Origin: Hemibagrus wyckioides
Taxonomy: Eukaryota > Chordata > Actinopteri > Siluriformes > Bagridae
NCBI RefSeq assembly: GCF_019097595.1
Contig: NC_080717.1
Location: 20,220,336 to 20,284,335 of the forward strand
Length of the DNA: 64,000 nt
Direction: 5' to 3'
Positions 12,340 through 33,837 of the stretch are shown in pieces. The notes beneath the pieces were generated by a model. That model had not been told where the DNA came from. It saw only the letters and a list, made by a program, of their open reading frames with translations, and did not search any database. Made by a program: the position numbers and the translations under genes. Within the stretch, counting starts at the first letter, position 1. Each line of letters opens with the position of its first letter.

Positions 12340-12910
12340 ATTATTCCAGATAACAAGCACCAATTTCAACTACATTGCTGGTTGGTTTTATTGTTATGTT
12401 TGTCTGTGAAATGCTCATCATGTCACACTTTCATATTCCGATAACCGGCTTCCCTACATCCATGCACCTGAAGAATAAAGTACTTCTCTGTGGTTTAAAT
12501 CATTATTCTCAGCTGTATGTAGTATGAAATGAATGGAATAACAAAACTTACTGTTAACAATCATTCCTCATTATCCACAGGTAGCTGGTATTAATTCCAA
12601 TGAGTGTGGCATCAATACACAACAGGAAAGCGAAAAAGCTTTCCACTGCTCAAATAGATTTCCACCAAACCAACTTGTTTACCCTTACTCAAAGAATTTT
12701 CTTGATGCCTATGTTTATTTCAGTGAATAATCTAACTGAAAAATCAACTTTTCTGTATTGCTTATTTGCAGTTTGTTCTACCTCAGTATCAGTGTCATAT
12801 GTAATTCTGCACATTTACACAGTGATGTATATGCTTCACAGTTTTGGTATAAATAAAAGACAACTGATCAATTATTATGATCATAATAGATTTTTTTTTT
12901 TTTTTTAGAC
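11989..12910. mobile_element. Long-terminal-inverted-repeat (foldback) element enclosing module copy 2
   Basis: The left arm 11,989-12,138 is the reverse complement of the right arm 12,754-12,910, with roughly 95% identity by eye over about 137 bp. Shared blocks include TCTATTATGATCATAATAA and AATGTGCAGAATTACAT. Both ends carry GTCTAAAAA; a long T-run inflates the right one. Between the arms lies the 466-bp module also found at 8,151-8,629. No transposase frame is present, so if mobile it is non-autonomous. Confidence 0.75.
12266..12731 (+). repeat. Duplicated ~480-bp module, copy 2
   Basis: This is the second copy of the 8,151-8,629 module. It lies inside the long inverted-repeat element and has a shorter (TTA)n tract (about 12,298-12,345). 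The order and content are otherwise collinear, including AGCTGGTATTAATTCC and GATGCCTATGTTTATTTCAG. Confidence 0.8.
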
Positions 12911-13104
12911 TTTCCTTCCTATTTTTTTGTGGTTGAGTATCATACAGTGTGCACTGGGTGTTGTAAGAGTGAGCTTTGTAGGATTAAAACTGATTATTGC
13001 ACAATTTTCTTTTCTGGTGTGCATTTTCTTGTCATTATTGCTAAAACTGCATTTTTTTTTTTGCTTTAAGTAACAGTTCCATCTACAGGCAATAAACATG
13101 CACT

Positions 13105-13500
13105 TATCAGATTAGATTAGATTAGAGTAGATTCAACTTTATTGTCATTGCACATAGTTACAAGGCAACGAAATGCAGTTAGCATCTAACCAGAAGTGCA
13201 ATATATACAGAAATATATAAATAAAAGCTATATATAAATTGCATTTACAAATATATTTTATATATATATATATGAATATACAGTATAAAGTGAGCAAGGA
13301 TGGATATTGTGCATAGAATATATAAATTAATGTACAGAATAATTGTAAATTTACAGATATATATGAATGTGTGGAATAAGAAATATACAGAAACTATATA
13401 TAGATGAATTTACAGTGTATGCAATAGTGTGAAATATACATATGAATAAATATGAAGTGACAATGACATTGCATTGCATTTTTAGTTGCAGTGAAATCTG
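13105..13500 (-). mobile_element. LINE 3' tail with GATTA microsatellite end
   Basis: The plus strand shows (GATTA)n followed by TTCAACTTTATTGTCATTGC and ACAAGGCAACGAAATGCAGT. This is the reverse complement of the 3' end typical of fish CR1/L2-type LINEs. The remaining sequence is AT-rich with repeated ATACAGAAATATAT-like blocks. A similar tail ends the LINE fragment at 55,100-55,510. No coding part remains. Confidence 0.6.
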
Positions 13501-14534
13501 TTAGTTACCTGGCAACCATACCGCTAAGCCCTGAATGCGCCGATCGTATATCCAGGTCTGCATAGAGATTTTTTTCTCCCCCTTACGTTTCTTATTGCTT
13601 TGCACAGTATCAGCACATCCCAGGCACTGATTTGCCTTTACTTTACACTTGTGACCATTTGAGGTGTGAACAGAGCCCCAGCTCCACATGCCAGATGAAG
13701 CCCTGTGGCTTTTTTCAGCAGATCTGAGGATTCTGTAGTACATGCCAGCACACTTTCCCTCCTCCTTCTCATCTTCCGAGAAGGGAAAAAAAGGCAGCTC
13801 AAAGCGGCCCTCTGCAATGATTAATGCAGCGGAGAGTCTTTGGTGTTTGATGTTGGTTTCAGACTTTGCTGAGCCTGATAAACTTGCAGTGCTTTTATTA
13901 CACTGTGAATATTCACACATATGATGAGCGATATTTTTTTTTCTTTTATTCAGTTTAGAAGGTTTTTAATGACAAACCATTCCTGAGGGTATAAAAGATA
14001 TTAAAAGTTAGTTTAATGAATAGGAAAAGTTTTTGAAAGGCAGAAAATTGGTGTTGTATCGAGTGCGGTCTCTAAGTATGTTTTCTGCTGTTTTGGCTCA
14101 GTAAACCAGGACATAGATCACACAGTAAGTGATGATGCATGAGAAAAAACACATTCCTGAATTAATTCCTTGTATAATATTACGACTTGCGGTCACTAGT
14201 TTGTTTTGGTTATTGCCAATAATGAATTTGAATGTGAATGTACCAAAATACTCCAACCAGGCTTGTTTAATAATAGTTTTGAGTAACTGCCCAGGAAAGT
14301 AACCATATTAAATAGAGGAGAATGAGTAATGCCAGAGGACATTAAGCATGGTTTGTTGGAAAGGGTAGTTTGTATAACTGTATTAACAATCATGCATGAA
14401 GGTGGTAATGCTGTTTTAGCTAATGGATTTGCTGTGGTCTCTTTTTTGCACCAGGATACTGTAAACACACATGGTCTGTAATATCTTATACAATCTTTAC
14501 AAAAGGACCACTTGCAATGAAAATAGATCTTTTT
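13501..14534. other. Stretch without a recognised gene
   Basis: A 139-codon minus-strand frame at 13,501-13,920 lies in a GC-richer patch. It shows no recognisable domain, no splice context and no conserved motif. Nothing else was seen. Confidence 0.4.
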
Positions 14535-14724
14535 TTTAACCTTATTGTTAACTTCTTCTTCTTCTTTCGGCTTTTCCCTTCAGGGGTCGCCACAGCGAAT
14601 CATCTCTCTCCACCTATCGCCATAGCGAATCATCTCTCTCCACCTATCGCCACAGCGAATCATGTCTCTCCACCTATCACCACAGCGAATCATGTCTCTC
14701 CACCTATTTAACCTTATTGTTAAC
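14535..14724 (+). mobile_element. Short retroposed insertion with internal 30-bp tandem repeat and 18-bp target duplication
   Basis: TTTAACCTTATTGTTAAC occurs perfectly at 14,535-14,552 and 14,707-14,724. The insert starts CTTCTTCTTTCGGCTTTTCC and contains GGTCGCCACAGCGAATCAT, a sequence common in fish repeats. It then carries about four 30-bp units. The target-site duplication length suits LINE-type insertion. Because 30 is a multiple of three, the repeat stays open in frame, but I do not regard it as a gene. Confidence 0.7.
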
Positions 14725-17700
14725 AATTTTGCATTTATTACATTACATATGCACTGTATTTATTTTGTGGGTACTGAAAACAGATACTCGCTCATAAAAT
14801 GATACCACACACTGAAACAAAGGAATATGTGGTCAGTCCGATTTATAAACAAATACAACATATAGTTTGATGTTATTGCTAATACCAACCATAATTTAAA
14901 CAAGTCTCTTAATTACAAGATTGAATGATGTAGCATGAGTGTGATCTATTCGTGTAGTATTAACATAAACCAGTTACACTGAAATCTCATGAGGATTGTT
15001 GGAGCTGATTGGAAATATAACTGTAGTAATAAAAATTAGGCATTAAAAGATGCGTGGTAGAATAGCACAGCAGTAATGTGGTCGTCACAAATCATCAGTG
15101 TCATGGGTTTGATTCTATTCAGATGTTTGATTTTATTCAGGGCTTTGAAATACACCCTCAAATCATTTTGGAAGAACAAAAACTCAATGTGTTAATGTCA
15201 CTCAATTCAGTTACCTGGAACCGATGTACGCTTATGAATCAAGTACATTCAACTATAATTTTTTGTTTCATTTATGATTGTTGTATATGTTCAGTTTAAC
15301 CCTTCATTTATAGGGTTGCAGTACACATACTGCAGTACATACATAGTTCATATAATCTTACTGTGTTATATTCAGGTCTGTCTTTTCCTCCATATTTTTC
15401 TGTGGCTGAATATCAAACATTGTGAACTCAGTGTACAACAATTATTTCAGAGGAAAAGGATTTTCAAAATGAAACATTTCAACCAAGCCAGCAGGCTTAT
15501 ATCAAATAAAACAGTCCTCATATCCTGTTGAATAAGTGGGTTGGACATGCGTTATGGAGCCATTTAGAAGCGAAGCACCAAATCGTGAGTCCAGACTAAC
15601 AAATATCGACCACTGATATCTCATCTTGTCCTTGGATACATGCACACTATTATTTTATCAAAGAAACATGAGATGTCACTCATGTAACTCCTCTATGGTT
15701 CAGTATTGGCGGATAAATTGCTTGGTCAATATGAAAATAATAAAAAAAACAACAACTAAGGAACACAAAGGTAGATATACAAGGAGGTGCAGCACACGGA
15801 TACAAAATGTGCTCTTAGTGTGTCTGAAAAAAAATATTCTGTTAACTAATGCACTAGTTCATAGAGTAAACAGAGTCTGGGACTGCCTACTACATGTGCT
15901 CTGTATTAAACACAAATTGTATAAATGAAACTTTGGAAAAAGTGGGAATGGTCAACCAGAGCTGCCAGAAAGAGCTGTTCCTGACAGATGTGCTATGAGG
16001 GTTTCCAGATCGGCTTAAGAAAAGTAGCCAAACTGAACTCAGTAGTTAGCTCATTTACCTAGGTCAAATGGTTTTGTTTTGTTAAACATTGTCAAAATCT
16101 GAAAAAGTATCCTAACTTCTTCAAAGTTTCCAGTGACAGGCAAACTTCCTGCGACAAACTGCTCACACTATAACATGAAACAGAAGATATATTCAGCAAC
16201 TCTTCCCATTTCTCCACCCCTAATGCTGTCTTCCATCTTTATCTGCGATCCTCTCTCATTACATATGTATAAAGGAGATAAGTGCACTTTGTGTGTTATG
16301 CTAAATTGTGCATTTGCATCTGTACATCACTTTCATACACAGCATGATTTTCTTTTTCACACAGATTGCATCCTAACTGCACAAAAAGCAGAAGAAAGCT
16401 GCTTAACACATCTGTCCCAGAGTGGACTGTATGCTTGTCCAGTCAAAAATGTAAGGTTCAGGTGTGCAAAATAAACACGTCATGATCCCTTTAAAAAAGA
16501 TCCTTGAAATAAACCTATGGCCCTACTAGTTGCAAAGTGCTCTGTATTTTGTAATAGCTAATTATTTGGGGTTGCATTTGTCATACTTGTCAGTTCAAAG
16601 AAACGCTGCTTATTTGCACGAATAAATACCACTGTATTTCATAAGAGATAATCATCAACCGAATAAATGATTACTTAGAAGTAAATCTAAGTCTAAGAAA
16701 CTGCAAAATAATGCACCAAAGAGAAGCCAAGTATTTATCAGAAGATTTTAAAGGATGTCGGAGTGTTGCTTTAACAGATTATACAGCAGATTTTCACTTT
16801 TGTTACACAGAACATGTTCTTACAGTGTCCAGTGAAGCCTTTTGGTCTTGATAATGTCCCCTTTCACGATCGCTCAGTGAACCGTGATTGCGTTTTATTT
16901 GGAATTCACAATTGCAAAGTATACCTGGGCATCATGGCAATTTATTCATTACAATCAACAAGATAATAGTGAAATCAATAATAATGGTGGTGGGAGAATC
17001 CATCCATGTTGATAATGATTAATTCCAGCATTAAAATCCAGGCCAACCCAGCCCAATCCAAACTCTAACCAAAGTGAGAGTTAACAGAATCTTAATCAAT
17101 AATCAATCTATCTCATCTGTGGTTATATAACCCTTCACTTGAGTCACTTGGCTTAGCAACCAGTGCATACTGCCCCCTAGTGGTTCACAGTAAGCTTACG
17201 TGTGCCAGATACAAATACACTTACTAAATAGAGATGCACTATTAAAAGGCTTGACATAGGGAGTCATAGGGAATATGGTTGAGACTAAACTACTCTGTAT
17301 TCTGTGGATAACAAGTCACAGAAGTAGTAGGTTTGTACTTTTACCTAACCTTAAAGTGTGAGAAAGCTATGAGGTTGGGGTTAGGACAGATATGAGGTTC
17401 AGATATGACAAAGTCAGATATAAAGCAATCCTCAGTATTTGGTCTGAGTTGGTGGGTTTAGTCAGGCTACCAGTTTTGAGAACTACTAAACTAATTAGAA
17501 AATATCGCAGACGGGTAAAAACAAAAATAATAACTCCATGAAAACAGATCCATGAACCTGTAATTTGAAATTTAACCAATTATGAACTCGACTGATGAGG
17601 TGAAGAGAACAGAGTAAGGAAAATTCACACAATGTTGACAGCAATTATACCTATATAATTTGCTTTCTAGTGTTTTTCAGTATTTCTACAAGGCATAGTG

Positions 17701-19159
17701 GTAGGTTTTGTAATAAAAAAAAAAACTTTTTAGGCCATGCCCACTTCAGGTGTTAATACAGATACAAATGTCTGGACCACTAAACAGTTAGAGATACAAA
17801 CAGCAGCACTGCATTCCACATCTGGTGCTGTTGCTATTTCGGAGCACATTTAGTGTGTTCTGGTCTTCACCTCGCTCTCTGTTCCATTTACATTTAAATG
17901 GATCGCAAATGTGTGGCTCCCTGAGTTTGCAATTGCTATTGGTGATCTAATTTAAAATCGGCAGTAGCTCCAAGGTTTGATTAGACAGATTATCGCTAGA
18001 AGTTTCTAACTTAAACTCTATACAAAGCAACAGAATTCAAAACAATTTAAAGGTCCATATGATTACGATTCAGGAAACTGACTCACAGTCCGTGCCTCCC
18101 CACCCTACATTTTAGCCGTTCGTTCACAAAAACTCATTTTTAAAACACAATGACCATGTTTATATTTTTGGTCTGTATACTCCAAGTTTGAATACGTTAA
18201 CAATGTTATAAATCAGAGATGCACAAGCTTCTGAGGTGAAAATCATTTGCCCATTTGTGATGGATTTTCATTTTCCCTTCTCATATACAGGTTCCGAAAG
18301 GCTTATTCTGTAACTTCTACTAAATTGAGCATGGAACAGCAAAAAACAAACAGCGTACAAACATATACAATTCTGGTAACTGGAGGCAAAATATTGTCTT
18401 CTACTAATGATATGGTCCATGTGAGCTGCTATGACATGATACAGCCTGGTCCAGAGCTCACGTGAAGAATTCACGAATGACTGGCATTAAGAAACTCCAA
18501 TAACATTAAAAAGTCACACTTTGGAGCTCTTAAAAATAGAAACAGTCTCATGTGGGTAGAGAACAACTGTCACACAGTTTCAAAGCACACGTGGCACGCT
18601 AATCACTGCCATTACACTGAAATTTCTTGTGTTTTCAGCAGAATTGAATGTGATTCTTTTCACCTCAGACACAACAACTCACACAGTCTAGTGCAAACTG
18701 CAGCTGACGGCACCATGCTGGGAAAGAACACACACACACACCTCACAATCCATCAGATAAACATCACACAACACAGAGGACACTGAATTTCAGTTGTCCT
18801 TCATTCAAAAACTACCCTTATATTAGGTATAAAGCTTTACCCCTGGACACAAAAAATGCATGGTAGCTAAAGCTGAACCACAGGATAATCCTCTAAAGGT
18901 TGCAGATGACCCATGCTTTGATACAATATTTCTGAAGGTTAAACCTCCACAACAAAAAAAGGTTTAGAATGTGATTTTGGCCTGATGCAGTTTTTTACTC
19001 CTAACCAATTTACATTCTATATGTTTAAGATTCAGGACACGGGTTTATAATCAGGGCTCTCACACCCACAACAAGCTTACAGATCGGGATCTACACAAAT
19101 CCACGATAACAAGGCAAAATAGAAGAGTAAATAAGAGAAGAGATAAGAGAAAATAAGAG
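14725..19159. other. Gene-free stretch
   Basis: No exon or RNA gene was recognised. The sequence at about 15,050-15,115 is weakly tRNA-like. TGCCCCCTAGTGG at 17,171-17,183 matches the reverse complement of the CTCF core. Open frames at 15,626-15,928, 16,133-16,474 and elsewhere have no support. Confidence 0.4.
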
Positions 19160-19505
19160 TTAATTTATTCTTTTATCTTCAGTAGCCACTTTATCTTGGT
19201 CAAGATCTTGGGGGATCCAAAGCTTTCTCATTGCACTGTGGCAGAAATACAGCCTGACTGGAGCTCTGATCCATTACAGGACACCATGCACACACACACA
19301 CATACATACAGACACACATCTAAGACCAATTTGGAGTAGCCAATCCACCGACCAGTATATCTTTGGGAGCTGGGAGGAAACCAGAGAACCTAGAAAAAAA
19401 GGACTACATGCAAAACTGCACTTGGACACAGTTCTTAGAATCAAACTCATGACCTCAGAGCTGTGAGGTGGCAGCACTACCTGCTGTCCCACCATGCCAT
19501 CTATC
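19160..19505 (-). repeat. Dispersed fish repeat, minus orientation
   Basis: It has TAGCCAATCCACCGACCAG, GGGAGCTGGGAGGAAACCAG, CTCAGAGCTGTGAGGTGGCA and a terminal CCACCATGCC. It is the inverted relative of the repeat at 1,585-1,885. An internal CA/CATA run lies near 19,290-19,318. Confidence 0.55.
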
Positions 19506-19827
19506 TGAAAGCTGTTCATACAACTGTCTTTGAAATGAACATGGGGTTTTACAGAAAGATGTGGCTATAATGGACTTGTAAAGTATGATGATCCACTGAA
19601 AATTTCTAACTCATTCAGCATACATTAACAGACAGGTTTAATTTTATCCCAGAAATGAAAATAGCACAACTATCAAGTTCGCAGAAGATGTGTGCAGGAT
19701 CTGTACAGTGGCATGGAATGTGTGAGATCTAATGACTTCAAGGTGTAATATACGCATGGTTTAATTAGGAGTGAAGTGATGCAATATTAAAGTAGATTTG
19801 TGGATTAGTGAGATTTAATACAAGATA

Positions 19828-20115
19828 TGGTTAAAGATTTGTGGACACCTGAGCATCACACCTTCATGTAGTTTTTTTCCCACAACTGATGCCACAAGGT
19901 CGGAAGCTCACAGCTGTATAGAGTGTTTCTGTAACGTTACACTTTTACCTTCACTGCAACTAATGGATCCAAACTGGTTCCAGCATAACACATCCTTTTA
20001 AGCAGCACACCATACACAAACTGAGCGCCATGAAGACATGATTTGTCAAGATGGCGTGGATGACCTCATGTGTCCTGCACTGAGCCCTGACCTCAACCCC
20101 ACTGAATACCATAAA
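19828..20115 (+). mobile_element. Tc1-family transposon relic
   Basis: It contains TTTGTGGACACCTGAGCATC near the left end, followed by degraded blocks ending TGAGCCCTGACCTCAACCCC. The last block corresponds to the transposase region around the third catalytic residue in fish Tc1 elements. The relic is broken by indels and encodes nothing. It appears to be the same family as 3,860-4,335. Confidence 0.65.
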
Positions 20116-20148
20116 AAGCTTAAAAATATAAATATATAGATTTTACAT

Positions 20149-29769
<9,621 letters not shown>

Positions 29770-29885
29770 GGCTGAGCTGCTTGGCTGCGCTTTCCTCAGA
29801 CTGTCTCACCACTTTGCAGCTTCACTGTGGAGATCCTGCGTCCACGCTCGCTGAGATCAAAGATAAATCAAATATGATTATTTTT
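29770..29885 (-). promoter_or_regulatory. slc36a1: slc36a1 5' leader and proximal upstream region
   Basis: The sequence upstream of the ATG at 29,769 is GC-richer than its surroundings for about 110 bp and then becomes T/A-rich. It is the part duplicated at 27,771-27,900, which suggests exonic 5' UTR. The ATG context is AGCCATGG, a strong initiation context. The transcription start was not identified. Confidence 0.45.
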
Positions 29886-31031
29886 TTATTGAGCCATCTG
29901 CTACACAGACACAGCACACGTCCCCTCGGTTGAGTGTCAGTACACATAACATTTGCTGAAAGGACAAAAGACTACTGTGTGTGAGACATGCAGCAATTGT
30001 ATAGCAATTGTTTTGCCCTTTCTAACTTTGATCTAGATGATAATCATGTACATAGTGCATCATCATCATCGTCATCATCATCAGTCACTGAAGCAAATTT
30101 GACTTCTATAAAAATGAGCAAAAATCTCCAAAATACAAATTCTTAAAGCAGCATTCATTCATTTATTTTTATTTAGATTATCTTTTAAAAAGATACTCAA
30201 AACTCATTTGTGTTCCCAATTTTTGCAGTGTCCAGTGGCCCGGTCTAAAAAAAAATCTGTTCACTGACTAATAACATATCACCAAACCTTCTTAACTGAA
30301 AGAATTAATTTATCAGCATTTATCTGAAAAGGTACATAACCACTCACGAAAGACATGAACTTATATCACCTACAAGACAGATAAACTGACTGCAATTCAT
30401 TCCCCAAACATGATGAACTCCATGTTTACTGATTTATTGAATTGTTATTACATGTCTCAAAGCTACAAAATAGTGTGAAGAAAAAAAATCTATATACTTC
30501 GCCTATTACTGTGAAACCCCTAAAAAGGTTTCTGGAAAGAGAGATTCATGGTTTTCAATGTCAAATATTTAGCTTGCTAATAAAGAATTTCACAAGATCA
30601 TCACATTTTAGAAATGTATCCTTGCCTTTCTTTTATTGCTCTATTTGTCTTCCAAGTGCATTAACCAATACCTCAATTCAATTAGGATCAACAAGATGAT
30701 TTTTATTTAGAAAATCTTTTCAAAATGTATATGCCTGGCCAAATTAAGACTTTATCAGGTCAGTTCCGGGCTGTGGACTGTTTGTTTAATACCCTTATTC
30801 TGTCTGAATATGATACTCATATCAACCGTTACGGCGGTTTACAAGCTTTTGTTTCCAAATTCTGGATAACTACAAGCAGTGGGTTTAACACCAAGTTTGT
30901 TGAATTATGTGTCACTAATAGATCAAATCCCATCTGATCCATGTTAGAATCTGCGCTTCTACGCAGTGAAGCTGAGTCTAATCATGTCTAATGATTCTGA
31001 CACTCAACCCACCATACAAATATTCACCAGT
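29886..31031. other. Intergenic stretch upstream of slc36a1
   Basis: A (CATCAT)n-type run lies near 30,058-30,085. No exon or recognised repeat was found in the rest. Confidence 0.4.
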
Positions 31032-31256
31032 ATTCATATGACAGTGGGTTGGGTCCATGGTGGTCCAGCGTCAGAATCTTTTGCTCTCACCACCGCAGCC
31101 TGGGTTCAATTCCCAGGCTGGGAACCAATTCAGACACTGAGGGGCTCAGCGTTGGTCCCAAGGAAGGGCTTCGGGTATAAAACCCGTGCCAAATGAAATA
31201 TAGGTGGATTTGCTGTGGTGACAAAGGACAACAGCAACATTCATATGACAGTGGGT
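31032..31256 (+). mobile_element. tRNA-derived SINE with perfect 18-bp target-site duplication
   Basis: ATTCATATGACAGTGGGT occurs at 31,032-31,049 and again at 31,239-31,256, with no mismatch. The 189-bp insert begins with a tRNA-like head. TGGTCCAGCGTCAGA is A-box-like and GGGTTCAATTCCC is B-box-like. It continues with GGTCCCAAGGAAGGGCTTCG and AAAACCCGTGCCAAAT and ends near TTTGCTGTGGTGACAAAGGA, all hallmarks of a widespread fish SINE. The perfect duplication indicates a fairly recent insertion. Confidence 0.85.
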
Positions 31257-31368
31257 CGGATCAAAATACTTGACAAATCTGATCCGATCTACTATTTCAG
31301 AAGAGAAAAAGCTGTTATTGAGGCATGAATGGATTGGTACTTCCTTAAATCAACTGGAGGCAATTTAA

Positions 31369-32819
31369 TCACGTGCAATTAATTTGCTGCATTATATGAT
31401 AATCATAATACACAATCATGTCTTGCTTTGTGAGTGTGTAAAAGGCGTACCTGAACGATTACACTGTGCAAATGACACTAAAAAATAACGGCTTTAAATA
31501 TGTTCTTGCTTAACCTGGGATGTTATGCAACACTTAAAAACGATGAGATTTTGTGAGAAGTACTGGTCTCACATCAGCACAAGGAGAAACTGCTGATCAT
31601 TGTGGTCTGCTGAGATAGCATATAAACAGCAGTTTCTTCCCAGACTGGAAAATGAATGTTTTTAAGAAAAAAATTACTCTTAATGAGGAATGAGGAAACC
31701 AATGCTTTCTGTACAATTAAAACAACAATCAGATCACTGACCTGCATATGGTTCAAATTTATATTTCACAACATCTACCATCTAGAGTTAATATATTAAC
31801 ATTATCAGGGTTTGAATAAGTTCTCACAATATTGAGTCACGTGTAATCGATGTGATCCTTCACATTTCCGTAAAAAAACGTAAACATATGTTTCGGATCA
31901 GTATTATCTTGAATGAAGCAGTAAACACGCCGGCCGGATCTTACTGTCTCTAAACTGCATTTATTATATCAGACTTACCACAAGGCCGAGAGCAGCTGTA
32001 GTCCAATCTTATTATCTAACTACCTTAAAATATTACTGAAACATTTTCAATTGTTAATCAGACACTGTTTCATTAGAACCCTGAATTCTGATCATCTCAC
32101 TCCACTACGAGCCCTTGTCTTTTCCCCCCCTGTTATTCTGTTCCCTGTTCTGTGGACGGTCACATGATCTACTCCGGTCAGCTGGTACATCTCCCAGGGA
32201 GCGTCTGTGTAAAACCTGTCAGCTAGTTCAGCGTGCGGAGACCTCAAACTGCTTGCGATTGAACTTTTTAACAAATCGATGAGGTCTGAGTTGTGGAGCC
32301 AAACTGATTAGACAAGTAGTGATCTTTAGAATCATTTGAGCTCGGAAGTGTTTTGGATAATAATTCATTATTTTCAAGACAGTGTACGCTAGTGACATCT
32401 TGTGGCCTGAAAGAGGAATTGCAGATATTAATCTACATTTGCAGTGCAGCTGGTTTTGGACAGTAAACAATAAAAAGCTAATGCAACCGTGTAATGCTGC
32501 ATAAAGAATAAAAAAAAATATACAACTCATATAACATTTCTAGCATTCAGTGCATGGATTTATAGTGAATCATTTTTTGTTCAACCGGCTCGAGACCACC
32601 TCTTAGTACTTCAAATTGAGTGTGGGCTTTGTGAAATTGTTTAGGTTCTTGTTTAGAGAAATTGAAAGTGAAATTGTTTAGATTCTTGTTTATAAGGTTC
32701 TTATTACACAACCAAACCACTGCTTCCGCTATACTTTGCGCTGATGTGAACCGAGTTATAAAACAGTCGTGTGGCTGTGTCTCTGGGAAAACGCTGCTTC
32801 GAACGTCATTGGTCACGTG
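31369..32819. promoter_or_regulatory. Cluster of CACGTG/CATGTG E-boxes between slc36a1 and atox1
   Basis: TCACGTG is present at 31,369-31,375, 31,837-31,843 and 32,813-32,819. The M-box-like TCACATGA is at 32,160-32,167. TFEB/MiT factors bind GTCACGTGAC-type sites at lysosomal genes, and SLC36A1 is a lysosomal amino-acid transporter. No site is a full 10-bp CLEAR palindrome, so the regulatory link is inference. A CTCF-like motif (minus strand CCACAAGATGTCA) lies at 32,393-32,405. Confidence 0.35.
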
Positions 32820-33163
32820 CTTATGGCAGAACGACTCAAGCAACCTTTTTTTTCACACGGTATAAATGATAACTATAGAACAGTGCATGCGAATACCCAT
32901 AAATCAATCAATGCATGGCTTAAAATATCCAAAATGACCGTTCAATAATACTTAAACAATCAGCTTAATAACATTCCTTCGACCGAAACAGGTTCGTAAA
33001 CACTTTAGAAAAGTTGTGGGAATTTAACGATGATCCCTAAGTCACACGGCTACATTCTGTTCAAAGTGACAGAGTTTGCTATTATTCAGTGGTGTGGTTC
33101 ACCGGTGTAACAAATTGCCGACTTTATTTTTTCCCTTAAAACGCAGTTAACGCTTATCGGATC

Positions 33164-33837
33164 ATGGCTGTAAGTATGCGTTTTTATCTCTGAATGACAA
33201 TTTTACCAAAGTTTATTATTGTCTTGATCAGTAGTTAATTTCCATATTGCATTTTGATCATTTAGCAGCTAGCTACTGTGGGTAGTTTCTATGTAACTCC
33301 AGACTGTTGAACTCGACTCAGAGTCGACTCAGTATTTCTACTGTTCTAAATAATCTTTTCTTTCCTTTTCCTTTTATTCACAGACCCACGAGTTTTTTGT
33401 GGATATGACATGTGAGGGATGCTCTGGAGCAGTGACTCGGGTCCTTAAGAAAATAGGTATTGTGTCTACGTTAAAGCAAAATAGGCAATTGACCTATTTT
33501 TTAGCCCATATAAGACAACATTGAACTAACTGTGTCCATATTGTAGCTAATGATTGTTCTGTAAAGCCATTTGTCCATTAAATGTCATGAAGATGCAGCA
33601 GGTTTTATCTATGAGTTGTTGTTTTTTTTTGCTTCAGTTTAGTTAATATAGCAGTTTGCACTATACAGTTCATTCCTGCGCATATGCAAATGTGTTTTTT
33701 TCTCATCAACAGATGTGAAGTTTGACATTGATCTTCCTAACAAGAAGGTCTTCATCGAGTCGGACAAAGACACAGAAGTCCTGCTGGAAACCCTGAAGAA
33801 AACCGGCAAAACTGTCACGTACATCGGTCCTAAATAG
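33164..33837 (+). CDS. atox1: Copper chaperone ATOX1
   Basis: The protein is a small cytosolic Cu(I) chaperone that hands copper to the P-type ATPases ATP7A/ATP7B in the secretory pathway. Three exons, 33164-33169, 33384-33456 and 33713-33837, join in phase to give 67 residues; human ATOX1 has 68. It is a single heavy-metal-associated domain with the metal site MTCEGC (Cys12 and Cys15) after strand 1. The conserved core DIDLPNKKV and the C-terminal LKKTGKTVTYIG contain the conserved lysine near the metal loop. The first coding exon holds only Met-Ala, as is common in this gene. The ATG follows a short leader. The gene is intact with canonical splice sites. It is convergent with the claudin-like gene to its right. 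Confidence 0.95.

Noticed and set aside
13501..13920. 139-codon minus-strand open frame
   Set aside because: No recognisable domain, no splice context, Cys/Ser/Lys-rich random-looking composition. A check for the missing slc36a1 terminal exon here was negative.
14517..14711. Small repetitive protein with 10-residue repeats
   Set aside because: The open frame follows from a 30-bp tandem unit in a retroposed insert flanked by a target duplication.
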